Below are positions 15,527 through 25,358 of a stretch of DNA of 64,000 bases, piece after piece. Origin of the DNA: Bacteroidales bacterium (GTDB lineage Bacteria > Bacteroidota > Bacteroidia > Bacteroidales > VadinHA17); assembly GCA_016928075.1 (NCBI GenBank), contig JAFGLJ010000042.1, forward strand, positions 1 to 64,000. The letters are read 5' to 3'. A program made the position numbers and the translations under genes. The notes under the pieces were generated by a model. That model did not search any database and had not been told where the DNA came from. It worked only from the letters and a program-made list of their open reading frames with translations. Position 1 is the stretch's first letter. Each line of letters opens with the position of its first letter.

Positions 15527-18172
15527 TTATTCAACAACTGTTGCCTCTTTTGACCTTTTAACCTGGTTACGGTGATGACCGCTGCTGTTCATGTTCTTTT
15601 TGTGGCATATTATGCAATTATCATATGTGCCAATCGTACCGGCCAGTCCCTGGTATTGCAGAGGCTGTATATTGTCGCGATGTTTATCATATTTGTTAAC
15701 AGCACCATATACCGCGTGCGTAGATCCATGGCATGAAATACACATCATACCCATATTATCCGTCCTGTTGCGATAGAGGGCAGAAAACCCCGGCACCCAC
15801 TTATTAAATGAGGTGCCTGTCCAGCCATCTTCATGGATATTGAAGTTTGAATGACATCCTTTACAATCGGGTTCCATAAGCCATGGCATTCTTGGTTGGA
15901 TCTCCTCCATTGTCCTGGCATAAACCGGTACGAGGTTTCTGGCCAGCCTTGGTGCGGCCTCCTTGCCGGCCTGTTCTTTCAGCAATGCCAGTGCGTGATC
16001 CTCTAACTTACCATGGCAGTTGGTACAATTGAGAAACCCGAAATGCCTGCCCCTGAAACATGTTGTATTACCTTCCTCCCTTGAAGGGTGACAGAGGTTG
16101 CAGGCTTCTTCGTCCATTCCTGTAAGGTAATTGGCATGGAATCCGTGAATGGCAGAAGAGAAGTTAAGGACTTCAGGCTTACCCGGTGCACCTACGGCGG
16201 GATCGGCATGACAGGCCTGGCAGAGCATTGGCTGACCGTTTTCGGCATCGGCCAGCAACGAGGTATTATTATACCTGTCATGTGCTGCCAGTATATTCCT
16301 TGAAGTTTCATTTGCAACGCCCGCAACATTATTCCATCCCCATCCGCCACCATGACAGTTCCTGCATCCCATCTCTGTCGATGTAGGTGCAACGGCATAT
16401 GTGGTAGCCAGCATGTTTTCCTCTTTGTCATATGCGGATACTTTGAACAGGGGATACGGGTTATACTGACCGTCGTCACGGTAGGGAAGAACAGGGATAA
16501 GTTCGACAACAAAATGGTCGGCAAGTGCATGCATTTCGCCGTTCAGACCAAAACCTGCCAGTCCTGTTCGTTCTTCAAGATCAACTCCGTATATCTTTTC
16601 GTCGTACTCCCAGAATTTTGAATGCTTAAGGGGATTCCTGTGTTGATCCTCAACCTCGTACACTATTATCACCCCATCAGTAACAATATCCGGTTTACTC
16701 CCTCTTTTTACAAGCTGGGCATACAGGGTGTTGGCCGGGGGCAGGAATGAGAAATACTTTTCATCATCCGAGATACAATGCATGCCCAGGTCGTTCCATG
16801 CAAGCAATACATATTCATCATTCATAGGATCAAAAGGAGGCACCTGGTGACTGAATTTACCGGGAGTAAAGACATCTTCAGGCAGGCTTTCCTTGGCCAG
16901 CAGATCCCTGTACAGGTAGGCTGCAATTGCTTTCTTCTCCTCCTCTGTACCGGCGAAAGGAGGCATATAGGTGTTAACCTTACCCATGCCCGTGAGTTGC
17001 GCTTCGATACCTCTTTCGGTGAGCCTGTCAATTTTATTCATTACCCCGTTATACCCGTCAACGGTATGGCAGGGAAGGCATTGTAACCTGAATAATTCGG
17101 ATCCTGCTTCCAGCGTATTATTCTCACTGACTTCCCTGACCCTGCTCCATCTGGCATATGGAAGAAAACCAGCCTCATTTACCTGTGAGACCTGGCCCGG
17201 TGTCAATCCGTTTGAATAAAGGGTGTTATACACTACATATGGTTTTCGTGCTATTTCCCTCAGGTATTCAAAGCCTCCCATCCAGGCAAATGTTATAAGG
17301 ACCAGTATAACTACCGATATCTTCTGCAGCCATCCAGGCAATCGGATAAGAGTGAACAGCCCAAGACCAAACAGGATGATACTTGCATATATTATTATTT
17401 CCTGGAATATCTTTCCCTCGGGATTCAGATGGAACACGTTATCAAAAGCTTCCGGGCTTATAACAGTTGTATAATAAAAACCTGTCAGAGCAAATACAAT
17501 TAGGGGGAAGTACATCCATTTCGCACAATGCCTGTAAACCTCCTGCCTTATTGATGCATACTTCCTGAAGCTGGCTGTAACAAGACCAAAAACACCAGCT
17601 ATAATGATAGCTATTGATGTTCTGAAGATCAGTGATGGCAAAAAACTCGGGTTGAAGAATCCCTGCCAGAAGCTGCCGGTCTCAACCCATTTCCCGGGTG
17701 TAAGCATAAATCCAAGGATACCATTAATGATAAACAGGCTTAGCCATGCAAAAATGAAATACAGCCAGCCTGAGATAAGATGGTTTCTCCTGCTCATCTT
17801 ATCCCAGCGGTAGTGATAAATCAGCAGGGCAACTATTTCAGCAATGAAGAAAACCCATTCAATAGCCCATCCAAAAACGAACTCATGTATCAATAATGAT
17901 GTACCTGCAGGATTTACAAGAGATATAATAAACCAGATTCCCACGCCTGTTACTCCCCCTGCGACCATTGTCAGCAAAAGAAAAAACCATGTATGCGACC
18001 TGACGTATTTGAGAAGTTCATTATTTCCCGTCCTGTAGGACTTAATCTCTGTTAGCACAAGGAAGAGTCCTCCACCAACGGCAAGATGTGCTATAACAAC
18101 ATGTATAATGGCAATTATTGCAATAAGCAATGATCCACCAGTATCAGGTAAATACCAGACAGGATAATTCAT
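15527..18172 (-). CDS. Cytochrome-bd-like membrane domain fused to octahaem c-type domain
   Basis: An 881-residue protein. Residues 1-305 carry about nine hydrophobic helices with bd-oxidase subunit I (CydA-like) features: a histidine-rich first helix with His24 and His29 before AVGGG, and the helix EWVFFIAEIVALLIYHYRW. A mono-haem cytochrome c module follows (Cys365, QCLPCH) with a class I-like YMPPF methionine region. A large periplasmic region then carries seven more CxxCH sites at Cys603, 651, 691, 716, 770, 811 and 853, giving eight in total. No CydB gene is present. Instead the partner gene upstream overlaps by 4 bp. The architecture suggests a quinone-linked complex passing electrons to or from c-type haems rather than a plain quinol oxidase. 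The final electron acceptor is unknown. The C-terminal region has no known catalytic motif that I can identify. Confidence 0.82.
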   Translation of the reverse strand: MNYPVWYLPDTGGSLLIAIIAIIHVVIAHLAVGGGLFLVLTEIKSYRTGNNELLKYVRSHTWFFLLLTMVAGGVTGVGIWFIISLVNPAGTSLLIHEFVFGWAIEWVFFIAEIVALLIYHYRWDKMSRRNHLISGWLYFIFAWLSLFIINGILGFMLTPGKWVETGSFWQGFFNPSFLPSLIFRTSIAIIIAGVFGLVTASFRKYASIRQEVYRHCAKWMYFPLIVFALTGFYYTTVISPEAFDNVFHLNPEGKIFQEIIIYASIILFGLGLFTLIRLPGWLQKISVVILVLITFAWMGGFEYLREIARKPYVVYNTLYSNGLTPGQVSQVNEAGFLPYARWSRVREVSENNTLEAGSELFRLQCLPCHTVDGYNGVMNKIDRLTERGIEAQLTGMGKVNTYMPPFAGTEEEKKAIAAYLYRDLLAKESLPEDVFTPGKFSHQVPPFDPMNDEYVLLAWNDLGMHCISDDEKYFSFLPPANTLYAQLVKRGSKPDIVTDGVIIVYEVEDQHRNPLKHSKFWEYDEKIYGVDLEERTGLAGFGLNGEMHALADHFVVELIPVLPYRDDGQYNPYPLFKVSAYDKEENMLATTYAVAPTSTEMGCRNCHGGGWGWNNVAGVANETSRNILAAHDRYNNTSLLADAENGQPMLCQACHADPAVGAPGKPEVLNFSSAIHGFHANYLTGMDEEACNLCHPSREEGNTTCFRGRHFGFLNCTNCHGKLEDHALALLKEQAGKEAAPRLARNLVPVYARTMEEIQPRMPWLMEPDCKGCHSNFNIHEDGWTGTSFNKWVPGFSALYRNRTDNMGMMCISCHGSTHAVYGAVNKYDKHRDNIQPLQYQGLAGTIGTYDNCIICHKKNMNSSGHHRNQVKRSKEATVVE

Positions 18173-19212
18173 GACTTATCATTTTTATTGGTTGCTATGC
18201 GGTACATGTAGTATAAAATGTATATCCCAGCAAGGAAGATTAGAAGGAAAGCAATAAAAGAGGAGGCTCTCCCTGTGGATTCAAGTGAGGCCGGGCTGAA
18301 TACATTTTTAAGCCATGCTGCCCTCAGGTATTCCCTCATTACCACCATTATTACTATTATGAGCAGCAGGTGAACCAGGGTAGCGTTTAGTTTTGACCTA
18401 AAAGCTGTGAATATCATGCTGGCCGAAAGGAGAAGGCTGACGACCATAAGGATTGTTGCAATTAATGATTCTCCCATGAAGGTCATCCATACATCTTTCG
18501 GGTTTGATAACCAGAACCATACCCCGATGCCGAACTGGATTAAGGTAAACCAGGCAAAACGCTTCAGGTTACGTTTTATAATCTCTTCTTTTTCCTGTTC
18601 ATCCCTCACAACATATTTTGCATAAATGGCATACCCGAGGGCTGCCACCGAAATTGCCGCCAGCACGAAATGCAGGTACCTTGGCCATAATGATGGTTCT
18701 CCAAGGTTGAGGTTCATACCTCCCGGTCGGTCAAGCTGTACAGTCCATCTTGCAGGGCTGAGTGCAAGAGTTGAATTGTTTACCAGCATGAAGCCAACGT
18801 AAAGCAGGAATAGCGATGAAATGATTATTCCCAGTCTTGACCAGAGAGGTGCTCTGTCAATATTTTTACAGTAAACATATGAGCCATAATATGCCAGTAT
18901 AAGGATGGGGATGACCACTATCCATGGTACAGCCAATATGACTGAAGAACTGTAGAAAAGGTGACCGTATAAAACCTGCACAAAGAGCAAGGGAGGTACG
19001 CCAAGATTAATCGTGAGCGCTACCAGTATAGGCAGGTTGCTTTCTCCCACAGGCTTTCTCCTCTTGATTACATTATCCCAGATTAACAGAAGACTGCCTC
19101 CGAGCATAAGGTTCATAAGGATAAGGTGAAGGATAAAGGTTACAACCAGCAGAGCCTGAAACCAGAACCAGTGAACGGGTATGGAATCAGGAGGAGGAAT
19201 GAGGGTATCCAT
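18169..19212 (-). CDS. Integral membrane partner of bd-like cytochrome
   Basis: A 347-residue protein with about nine predicted transmembrane helices, including WFWFQALLVVTFILHLILMN at the N-terminus and a C-terminal IAFLLIFLAGIYILYYMYRI. It contains no CxxCH motif. Histidines in the first helices could ligate b-type haem. Its start is upstream and its stop overlaps the next start by 4 bp (ATGA type), so translation is coupled to the bd-like octahaem protein and the two very likely form one membrane complex. I infer a bd-superfamily-like second subunit from layout and not from a diagnostic motif. The remainder of 19213-19354 has no recognised feature. Confidence 0.7.
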   Translation of the reverse strand: MDTLIPPPDSIPVHWFWFQALLVVTFILHLILMNLMLGGSLLLIWDNVIKRRKPVGESNLPILVALTINLGVPPLLFVQVLYGHLFYSSSVILAVPWIVVIPILILAYYGSYVYCKNIDRAPLWSRLGIIISSLFLLYVGFMLVNNSTLALSPARWTVQLDRPGGMNLNLGEPSLWPRYLHFVLAAISVAALGYAIYAKYVVRDEQEKEEIIKRNLKRFAWFTLIQFGIGVWFWLSNPKDVWMTFMGESLIATILMVVSLLLSASMIFTAFRSKLNATLVHLLLIIVIMVVMREYLRAAWLKNVFSPASLESTGRASSFIAFLLIFLAGIYILYYMYRIATNKNDKS

Positions 19213-19354
19213 ATTGACCAGAGATTTGATGTTACCGGATTAACATGTTTAAGATAAAAAAAAGTTGGTTTATATCAAATTTAGTATCTGGAACCAGAAA
19301 TACATATAAAATGTGTTTATGAGCATCTTACTTTTATTTAATTCCATATCTTCA

Positions 19355-19362
19355 TAACTTTG
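19355..19362 (+). promoter_or_regulatory. Promoter -7 element for fumarase gene
   Basis: TAACTTTG matches the Bacteroidota TAnnTTTG box, 46 bp before the fumarase start codon. The upstream region is T-rich (TTTTATTTA) without an exact TTTG box at the usual spacing. Confidence 0.5.
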
Positions 19363-19408
19363 ATAAAAGTACATCCTTAAATTATTACTAATTAAATAAA
19401 TTAAAACA

Positions 19409-21019
19409 ATGGCTGATTTTATATATGAAAAACCTTTCCAGATCAGTGAAGACAGAACTGAATATCGCCTGATAACCTCGGATCATGTAAAGCTTAAGAA
19501 GCTAAAAGGTCGCAAAATACTGCATGTTGATCCTGAAGGTCTCGAAGTGCTGGCACGAGAAGCTATAAATGATGTGTCATTCTTAATGCGAAGCTCTCAT
19601 CTTGAAAAGCTGAAGAAGATTCTGGATGACCCCGAAGCAACTGATAATGATAAGTTTGTTGCTTACGTAATGCTTAAAAACCAGGTTATTGCAGCTGAGG
19701 GGGAGTTGCCATCATGCCAGGACACCGGAACAGCAATAGTAATAGCCAAGAAAGGTGAGGATGTTTATACGGGAGCAGATGATGCAGAATACCTTTCAAG
19801 AGGTATCTATGATATATATAAAAATAAGAATCTCAGATATTCTCAGATAGTGCCCTTCTCGATGTTTGAAGAAAAAAATTCGGGTAGTAACCTCCCGGCA
19901 CAGATAGATATATATTCCAGGCCCGGCAGAGAATACGAATTCCTTTTCATCACTAAAGGGGGTGGATCGGCCAATAAAACTTATCTTTATCAGCAGGCCA
20001 AGTCCCTGCTGAACGAGGAGAACCTCACTAAATTTATTAAGGAGAAAATCAAAGACCTTGGCACGGCAGCATGCCCTCCGTATCACCTGGCTCTTGTTAT
20101 AGGAGGCACGTCAGCTGAAGCAACCCTTAAAACCGTGAAGGAAGCTTCGGCAGGTTACCTTGATTACCTGCCAACGGAAGGCAATGCCAGCGGCAGGGCA
20201 TTCCGCGACATTGAATGGGAGAAGAAAATTGAAAGGATATGCCAGGAGTATGGGGTGGGAGCACAATTTGGGGGTAAATATTTCGTGCATGATGTGCGAG
20301 TAATACGTATGCCACGGCATGCGGCCTCCTGCCCGGTAGGATTGGGTGTCAGCTGCAGCGCTGACAGGAATATAAAGGCTAAAATCACAGAGAAGGGAAT
20401 ATACCTGGAGCAGCTCGAAAAGAACCCCGGGCGTTTTATGCCTGAAAAAGCACCTGCCCTGGAGAAGCCTGTGGAGATTGATATTGACAGACCCATGGAT
20501 GAAGTGCTGACTGAACTGACAAAATACCCGATTAAGACAAGGTTGAGCCTGACCGGTACCCTTGTGGTTGCCAGGGACATGGCTCATGCAAGGATAAAGG
20601 CTATGCTGGATGAGGGTAAACCAATGCCTGATTATTTTAAGAACCACCCGGTATATTATGCAGGCCCTGCAAAAACACCCGAAGGGATGGCCTCCGGTAG
20701 CTTTGGTCCCACCACCGCAGGAAGAATGGATCCTTATGTTGACCTGTTTCAGAGTCACAGGGGATCAATGATCATGCTGGCCAAGGGCAACCGGTCAAAA
20801 CAGGTTATTGATGCATGCAGGAAGCATGGTGGTTTCTACCTTGGCACTATAGGTGGCCCGGCAGCAGTACTGGCCAATGATAATATCAGGTCGGTGGAGG
20901 TTGTTGATTTCGAGGAACTGGGAATGGAAGCAGTGAGAAAGATCAGGGTGGAAAACCTTGCTGCATTTATTATTACCGATGACAAGGGGAATGATTTTTT
21001 TGATGAATACAATAAATGA
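19409..21019 (+). CDS. fumA: Fumarate hydratase, class I (iron-sulfur)
   Basis: A 536-residue class I fumarase, the oxygen-sensitive [4Fe-4S] type that interconverts fumarate and malate in the TCA cycle or the reductive succinate branch. The three cluster cysteines are visible: Cys103 in PSCQDTGT, Cys222 in AACPPYH and Cys308 in ASCPVGLG. The N-terminal alpha domain and the C-terminal beta domain ([15 protein letters not shown]) are fused in one chain, as in E. coli FumA/FumB. Length is normal. It is monocistronic by position: its own promoter motif is upstream, and a repeat array and a convergent gene lie downstream. It fits an anaerobic lifestyle together with menaquinone synthesis and multihaem cytochromes in the window. 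Confidence 0.95.
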   Translation: MADFIYEKPFQISEDRTEYRLITSDHVKLKKLKGRKILHVDPEGLEVLAREAINDVSFLMRSSHLEKLKKILDDPEATDNDKFVAYVMLKNQVIAAEGELPSCQDTGTAIVIAKKGEDVYTGADDAEYLSRGIYDIYKNKNLRYSQIVPFSMFEEKNSGSNLPAQIDIYSRPGREYEFLFITKGGGSANKTYLYQQAKSLLNEENLTKFIKEKIKDLGTAACPPYHLALVIGGTSAEATLKTVKEASAGYLDYLPTEGNASGRAFRDIEWEKKIERICQEYGVGAQFGGKYFVHDVRVIRMPRHAASCPVGLGVSCSADRNIKAKITEKGIYLEQLEKNPGRFMPEKAPALEKPVEIDIDRPMDEVLTELTKYPIKTRLSLTGTLVVARDMAHARIKAMLDEGKPMPDYFKNHPVYYAGPAKTPEGMASGSFGPTTAGRMDPYVDLFQSHRGSMIMLAKGNRSKQVIDACRKHGGFYLGTIGGPAAVLANDNIRSVEVVDFEELGMEAVRKIRVENLAAFIITDDKGNDFFDEYNK

Positions 21020-21020
21020 A

Positions 21021-21075
21021 GTTGAGAATGGGTTGAGAATGGGTTTAGAATGAGTTGAGAATGAGTTTAGAGTGA
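21021..21075. repeat. Five 11-bp tandem repeats
   Basis: Five contiguous 11-bp units, GTTGAGAATGG twice, then GTTTAGAATGA, GTTGAGAATGA and GTTTAGAGTGA, start one base after the fumarase stop codon. A degenerate sixth unit follows. They fill most of the space between fumarase and the convergent YdeI-like gene. No dyad typical of a terminator is present. Confidence 0.9.
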
Positions 21076-21094
21076 GTTTAAGCGGTTCAAAAAC

Positions 21095-21676
21095 TCATTT
21101 TAGTCCTATTTTTTTTCCCTCGGCAGCTTTGCCTGCCACTTCAGTTATCCTGCGATTGCGTGTTTCAGGTTTTTTGGCGGCATTAATCCATCCAATGCAC
21201 ATTTTCCGGTATGATTTCGGGAAGGAAATAAAGTTACGAAAAGCATCCCTGGTATTTTGTAATTCACTTTTCATATCTTCCGGTATTTCGATGAAAGAGT
21301 GTGAATCGTCTGTCTTTATTATAAGCGACGGGTCTCTTTTCGCTTCTTTAAAAGATTCAAGTCCACTCTCCGTCATCCTGCCCAATGCTATCATTTTTTC
21401 CGCTCTTTCAATATTTTTTTGGGACCATTTGCTTTTCCTTCTGCGCGGGGTATATTTCTGGCAATAGGTGTTTTCATCAATTCTTTTTATTATACTGTCA
21501 ATCCATCCATAACAAATAGCTTCTTCCACAGCATCATCATAGGGTATACGAGGATTACAGGTGTGTCTTTTATAATACACCAGCCAGATCTCCTTTTCCT
21601 TTTTGTGGTTATCCTCAAGCCAGCTGCGCCATTCCTCGCGGTTTGTTAGCTGAAGAGATTTAAGTCCTGTTTTCAT
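21095..21676 (-). CDS. YdeI/OmpD-associated family protein
   Basis: The start at 21676 (MKTGLKSLQLTNREEW) is preferred. Upstream in-frame Mets at 21727 and 21685 would add an unusual N-terminus. The protein (193 residues) matches the YdeI/OmpD-associated family: WRSWLEDNHKKEKEIWLVYY, AICYGWIDSIIKRID, YTPRRRKSKWSQKN, and a C-terminal segment with FPKSYRKMCIGWINAAKKPET. The family is common in Bacteroidota, cytoplasmic and of unclear role, with reported links to bacteriocin or peptide tolerance in some members. It stands alone, convergent with fumarase. Confidence 0.85.
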   Translation of the reverse strand: MKTGLKSLQLTNREEWRSWLEDNHKKEKEIWLVYYKRHTCNPRIPYDDAVEEAICYGWIDSIIKRIDENTYCQKYTPRRRKSKWSQKNIERAEKMIALGRMTESGLESFKEAKRDPSLIIKTDDSHSFIEIPEDMKSELQNTRDAFRNFISFPKSYRKMCIGWINAAKKPETRNRRITEVAGKAAEGKKIGLK

Positions 21677-21839
21677 ATTCGACATCTGATAGGACATCAA
21701 GTTACTACAAAACGTCGTATATTTCAATTATAATTTAGTGGTAAGCATGGGATTGAATACTTAGGAACATTATTTAAAATCATTAGTTTTACTACCTGTA
21801 AGACCAGGGTGCCTGTTTGACAGATATTAATTGCTCTTT

Positions 21840-22745
21840 ATGGCAAAATGGACTGAGAAAGATATAGCTGAACAGAATAATAAAACGGTAATTATAACCG
21901 GTTCTAACAGTGGAATAGGTTTTCAGGCAGCAAAAGTCTTCGCATTAAAAGGGGCAAAGGTCGTTATGGCATCCCGGAATAATCAAAAATCCTTCAGGGC
22001 TATTAGGAAGATATTGAGGAAGTATGATAAGGCGAACCTGGAATATATTCATCTTGACCTGGCCAGTCTTGATTCAATAAAAAAGTTTGTGTCAGAATTC
22101 AGGAAAAAGAATGACAGGCTTGATGTATTGATTAACAATGCCGGTGTGATGGCAACACCTCACAGAAAGACTCGGGATGGATTTGAATATCAGTTTGGAA
22201 TTAACCACCTCGGGCATTTCGCACTTACCGGGCATCTTATTGATCTGTTAATGAAAACCACAGGATCGAGGGTTGTAACTGTTACCAGTATTGCTCATTT
22301 CCGTGGCAGGATGTATTTCGATGACATGGAGGGGGATTCATGGTATAGCAGGATGAAAGGGTACAGGCAATCTAAACTTGCCAACCTCCTCTTTGCCTAT
22401 GAGTTACAAAAGAGATTAAGAAAATCAGGATCCGGGACCATATCGGTTGCTGCCCATCCAGGAATCAGCTCAACAAACATTATATGGCTTCCTTTCCCGA
22501 TAGCACAACTTAAGAGCCTTGTACTGATGCGAGCTTCCAAAGGAGCCCTTTCTGTGCTTATGGCAGCAGCAGATGATAAGGTACGGGGGGGAGAATATAT
22601 TGGCCCGGGAGGACTGTGGCAATCATTCGGATACCCGGCAATACTGAAATCCTCTCTCCAGTCTTATGATAAAACATTATGGGAAAGATTATGGCAGGTT
22701 TCCGAAGAAATGACAGGAGTTAAATACCTGGATAATATCGAATAA
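21840..22745 (+). CDS. Short-chain dehydrogenase/reductase (SDR)
   Basis: The ATG at 21840 is preferred over an in-frame TTG nine bases upstream. A classical SDR of 301 residues: dinucleotide-binding TGSNSGIG at 20-27, NNAG at 99-102, catalytic Ser150, Tyr175 and Lys179 (YRQSK). The helix before the Tyr and the LxHPG region (AAHPGISSTNI) resemble retinol-dehydrogenase-like SDRs. The substrate cannot be told from sequence. It is followed by a strong bidirectional-looking terminator. The upstream gap (21728-21839) has no recognised feature. Confidence 0.9.
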   Translation: MAKWTEKDIAEQNNKTVIITGSNSGIGFQAAKVFALKGAKVVMASRNNQKSFRAIRKILRKYDKANLEYIHLDLASLDSIKKFVSEFRKKNDRLDVLINNAGVMATPHRKTRDGFEYQFGINHLGHFALTGHLIDLLMKTTGSRVVTVTSIAHFRGRMYFDDMEGDSWYSRMKGYRQSKLANLLFAYELQKRLRKSGSGTISVAAHPGISSTNIIWLPFPIAQLKSLVLMRASKGALSVLMAAADDKVRGGEYIGPGGLWQSFGYPAILKSSLQSYDKTLWERLWQVSEEMTGVKYLDNIE

Positions 22746-22763
22746 TATGATAATAAAATAAAG

Positions 22764-22792
22764 AAAGGCTACCGTTGAGGTAGCCTTTTTTT
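22764..22792 (+). terminator. Rho-independent terminator after SDR gene
   Basis: A perfect stem of AAAGGCTACC with GGTAGCCTTT around the loop GTTGA, followed by a run of T. It lies 18 bp after the SDR stop and 20 bp before the convergent rhodanese gene's stop. The A-rich left flank means that it could also work on the minus strand. Confidence 0.92.
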
Positions 22793-22812
22793 ATTAATTT
22801 ATGTGCCTGTTA

Positions 22813-23763
22813 CTATTCGTAAGAGTAATCCTTTATATTGTCAGTGGTCCAGTTTGACTTGGGAAGATTACCGTGGAACATACTATTGGCTCCAAACTTT
22901 AGTGACTTAACATTATATCCCAGCGTTCCAAGGTAAGCAGCCATGAAAGCACTGGTCTGTCCAGTATAGCAATACACAACAATAGTTTTGTCCGTGGGAA
23001 GTGTTTTCAGGTCAGTTGCCAGTGTCAGTGATTGACCAGGAACATAATTGTAGGCTCCGGGGATATGTCCCGGGTTAAGATATTCGCTATTTGGCCAGTA
23101 ATTTACTATGTAATAATTAGCGGGATTATTGGTAACCATGGTTGCATCAATTGCATATGCACCAAAACCTGCAGTAAACATTGCATCTATGCGTAAATCA
23201 AGAATATCTTCGCCATTTTCAAAACCTGTACTTACAGTAGGAAGATCTCCTGCATCTGGTTTTGTGTTTGAAGTGGTCTCCAGGAAAGTATAATAGTAAT
23301 TACTTACGCTAGCAGACCAGCTGTCAAAATCTGAGTGCCATGAAGTCATTCCAAAAAGTAATGATTTGGCATTTGTGTAACCCTTAAGTTTCAACAATGA
23401 AGTGCCGAATGCTGCTGACTGGCCTGTGTAGCATACAACAACAATGTCATCAGTCATGCTGCTTACATTTGCTTCAACGTGTGTTAAAAGTTCTCCCAGT
23501 GCTACGTTTACAGCACCCGGAACATGGCCGGTATTATAGTCATTAGATGCTCTAACATCAATGATATAAGGCGCCTGCTGGGCATTTATAAGGGTTAATA
23601 AACTTTCTGCCGTAATGTAACTCGCCAAACTGCCAACATCAACCACTGATTCAACATAATTAACAAGTTCTTCAGCTTCAACAACAGGATCTTCTTTCTG
23701 ACATGAAGTAACAATGATTAAAGCGAATATTACACTTAAAAATAAAAATTTTGTCTTTCTCAT
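22813..23763 (-). CDS. Lipoprotein with two rhodanese domains
   Basis: The signal peptide ends in a lipobox (VTSC, Cys21). Two rhodanese modules follow, each with an intact active-site loop CYTGQ: Cys111 in the first and Cys265 in the second. Each has the usual GHVPGA or GHIPGA segment before it. Rhodaneses carry sulfane sulfur on the loop cysteine, and selenium and related oxyanion handling has been proposed for others. An exported lipid-anchored tandem rhodanese beside a multihaem cytochrome suggests periplasmic or surface sulfur or oxyanion redox work. It follows the decahaem lipoprotein by 79 bp on the same strand, so the two are probably co-transcribed. Length 316 residues. Confidence 0.9.
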   Translation of the reverse strand: MRKTKFLFLSVIFALIIVTSCQKEDPVVEAEELVNYVESVVDVGSLASYITAESLLTLINAQQAPYIIDVRASNDYNTGHVPGAVNVALGELLTHVEANVSSMTDDIVVVCYTGQSAAFGTSLLKLKGYTNAKSLLFGMTSWHSDFDSWSASVSNYYYTFLETTSNTKPDAGDLPTVSTGFENGEDILDLRIDAMFTAGFGAYAIDATMVTNNPANYYIVNYWPNSEYLNPGHIPGAYNYVPGQSLTLATDLKTLPTDKTIVVYCYTGQTSAFMAAYLGTLGYNVKSLKFGANSMFHGNLPKSNWTTDNIKDYSYE

Positions 23764-23842
23764 AATGAATAATTTTAAAAGTATTGGACATTAATTAACT
23801 TAATTTCTGCTCTTGCTATATAACTAAAATTCTATTGATTTA

Positions 23843-25186
23843 TTATTTTGTCCAGGTTGATGGCAGTGCATTATCAACTGTTATGGGGCCTGTGGCATCT
23901 ATTTCCCAGGACAGAAGGTCATCCATAAACAGGTATAATTCCTTGTTTATCAATGTGCCACCATCGTTACGTATATGACAGTTGATATAACATGCACCAT
24001 CCGTCTGTGTGCGGCTGGTCCATCTCTTAATATTGTGAGGAGTTGTATAATTATAAGTTGGAAATGCCTCGAAGTCTGTATACTCATCAATACCATACAC
24101 TTCCCAGTTATCTGGTGCGGCAAGCGTACGTCTTACCAGGGTCATTTTGTAGCCAGATCTTGTATCGGGTATCGGGTTTAAAGCTATTTTGAAATCCTGG
24201 TATGCAGGAATACGGGCACCATCGCCCTTCACATGGCATTCACCGCAGTTATTATAATCCTGGGAATGACAAACATGGCAATTGAAATCATCGTAATGCA
24301 TATCATGATACAAATTATCTGCCTCTTCATGGCAATCTTCGCACTCGGGTAATTCAGAATACTCATACCTGTGATCAACGGGCAGGCCATTACCGTGAAG
24401 CTCAGCCCCGGTATGGCAGTCGATACATTCATATCCCGGTCCAGTGAGGTGTACGTCAGGCTCTGTACCGGAGGCTATGCCCAGGTATGCATGTCCGCCG
24501 CGGGATGTATGACAGGCTATACAGGCATTGAGGAAACTGGGGTTCTTGATGAACTTATGACCGTCAACCAGGCCACCACCTCCTATCGGTGGTCTCACCA
24601 CGTGGCAGTTTCCGCATGTACCGTGGCAGGTTGCACAATTTGCATTATAACCTTCGATCTGGTGCTGCGGCAGCTGGTCAAAATCACCGGGTCCACCCAG
24701 TCCGCTTCTCATGGCAACTTTTCTTTTCTGGCCGGTACCATTGTGGAGGCTGGTAGAGAAATCACTTACTATATCACCATGACAGTCACCACATTTTTCA
24801 ACATACTGTTCGGAAGGATGGCTCAGGAAGTCCCCTGAGTGTGCAAGTTCTTTATCTGATGTCTTATCCACACCGTTATGACAATCTGTGCATTTCAAAA
24901 GATCGTGCGAAGATGATTTAAATGCTTCATAACCGTCACCTTCCATTATTACCCTGTCGTATGGTTCATAATGGGGAGCTGAACCACCGCATCCCCCTAC
25001 AGGAGCAGCAGTGTCAGGGGAAAATACTTTTTGCAGATGAGCATAATCAGTATGGCAGCCCTCACATGTGCCGTAAGGTAATGTATCCTTGTCTTTGTTT
25101 GTAACTTTCGCACAACCAATGATAAGCAGTGCTGTAAACAAGGGGATGAATAATGGCTTTAACTTGCTGAATATAATCGCTTTCAT
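23843..25186 (-). CDS. Decahaem c-type cytochrome lipoprotein
   Basis: A 447-residue protein with a lipobox (LIIGC, Cys25). Ten CxxCH haem sites lie at Cys41, 99, 132, 184, 191, 222, 254, 282, 303 and 314, with an extra CYINCH (Cys399, CX3CH spacing) near the C-terminus that may or may not bind haem. Histidines for distal ligation are plentiful. A cytochrome c7/c3-like packing of haems is expected. No catalytic reductase motif was recognised, so a role as electron conduit or terminal extracellular reductase is inferred. The gene is divergent from a Crp/Fnr regulator (200 bp apart) and upstream of the rhodanese lipoprotein. Confidence 0.9.
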   Translation of the reverse strand: MKAIIFSKLKPLFIPLFTALLIIGCAKVTNKDKDTLPYGTCEGCHTDYAHLQKVFSPDTAAPVGGCGGSAPHYEPYDRVIMEGDGYEAFKSSSHDLLKCTDCHNGVDKTSDKELAHSGDFLSHPSEQYVEKCGDCHGDIVSDFSTSLHNGTGQKRKVAMRSGLGGPGDFDQLPQHQIEGYNANCATCHGTCGNCHVVRPPIGGGGLVDGHKFIKNPSFLNACIACHTSRGGHAYLGIASGTEPDVHLTGPGYECIDCHTGAELHGNGLPVDHRYEYSELPECEDCHEEADNLYHDMHYDDFNCHVCHSQDYNNCGECHVKGDGARIPAYQDFKIALNPIPDTRSGYKMTLVRRTLAAPDNWEVYGIDEYTDFEAFPTYNYTTPHNIKRWTSRTQTDGACYINCHIRNDGGTLINKELYLFMDDLLSWEIDATGPITVDNALPSTWTK

Positions 25187-25269
25187 AATTTCTTATTGTG
25201 AAATAAATAACAATTGCTGCAAAAGGTGTTGCAATGCTGTAAAAATTGCTGTTTTCCGCCTAATTGCCA

Positions 25270-25281
25270 ATATCATGATAT
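25270..25281. promoter_or_regulatory. Possible Crp/Fnr operator palindrome
   Basis: A perfect 12-bp palindrome, ATATCATGATAT, lies in the divergent intergenic region between the decahaem gene and the Crp/Fnr-type gene. The same region has ATTGC at 25213, 25245, 25263 and 25303 and its complement at 25231. The role as an operator is an inference from position only. Confidence 0.3.
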
Positions 25282-25358
25282 ATGAGATCAGGATTAAATT
25301 CTATTGCTCTGTGATAGCAGAAAAACTGATCTGCATCATGTTTTTACATAGTTTTTCA

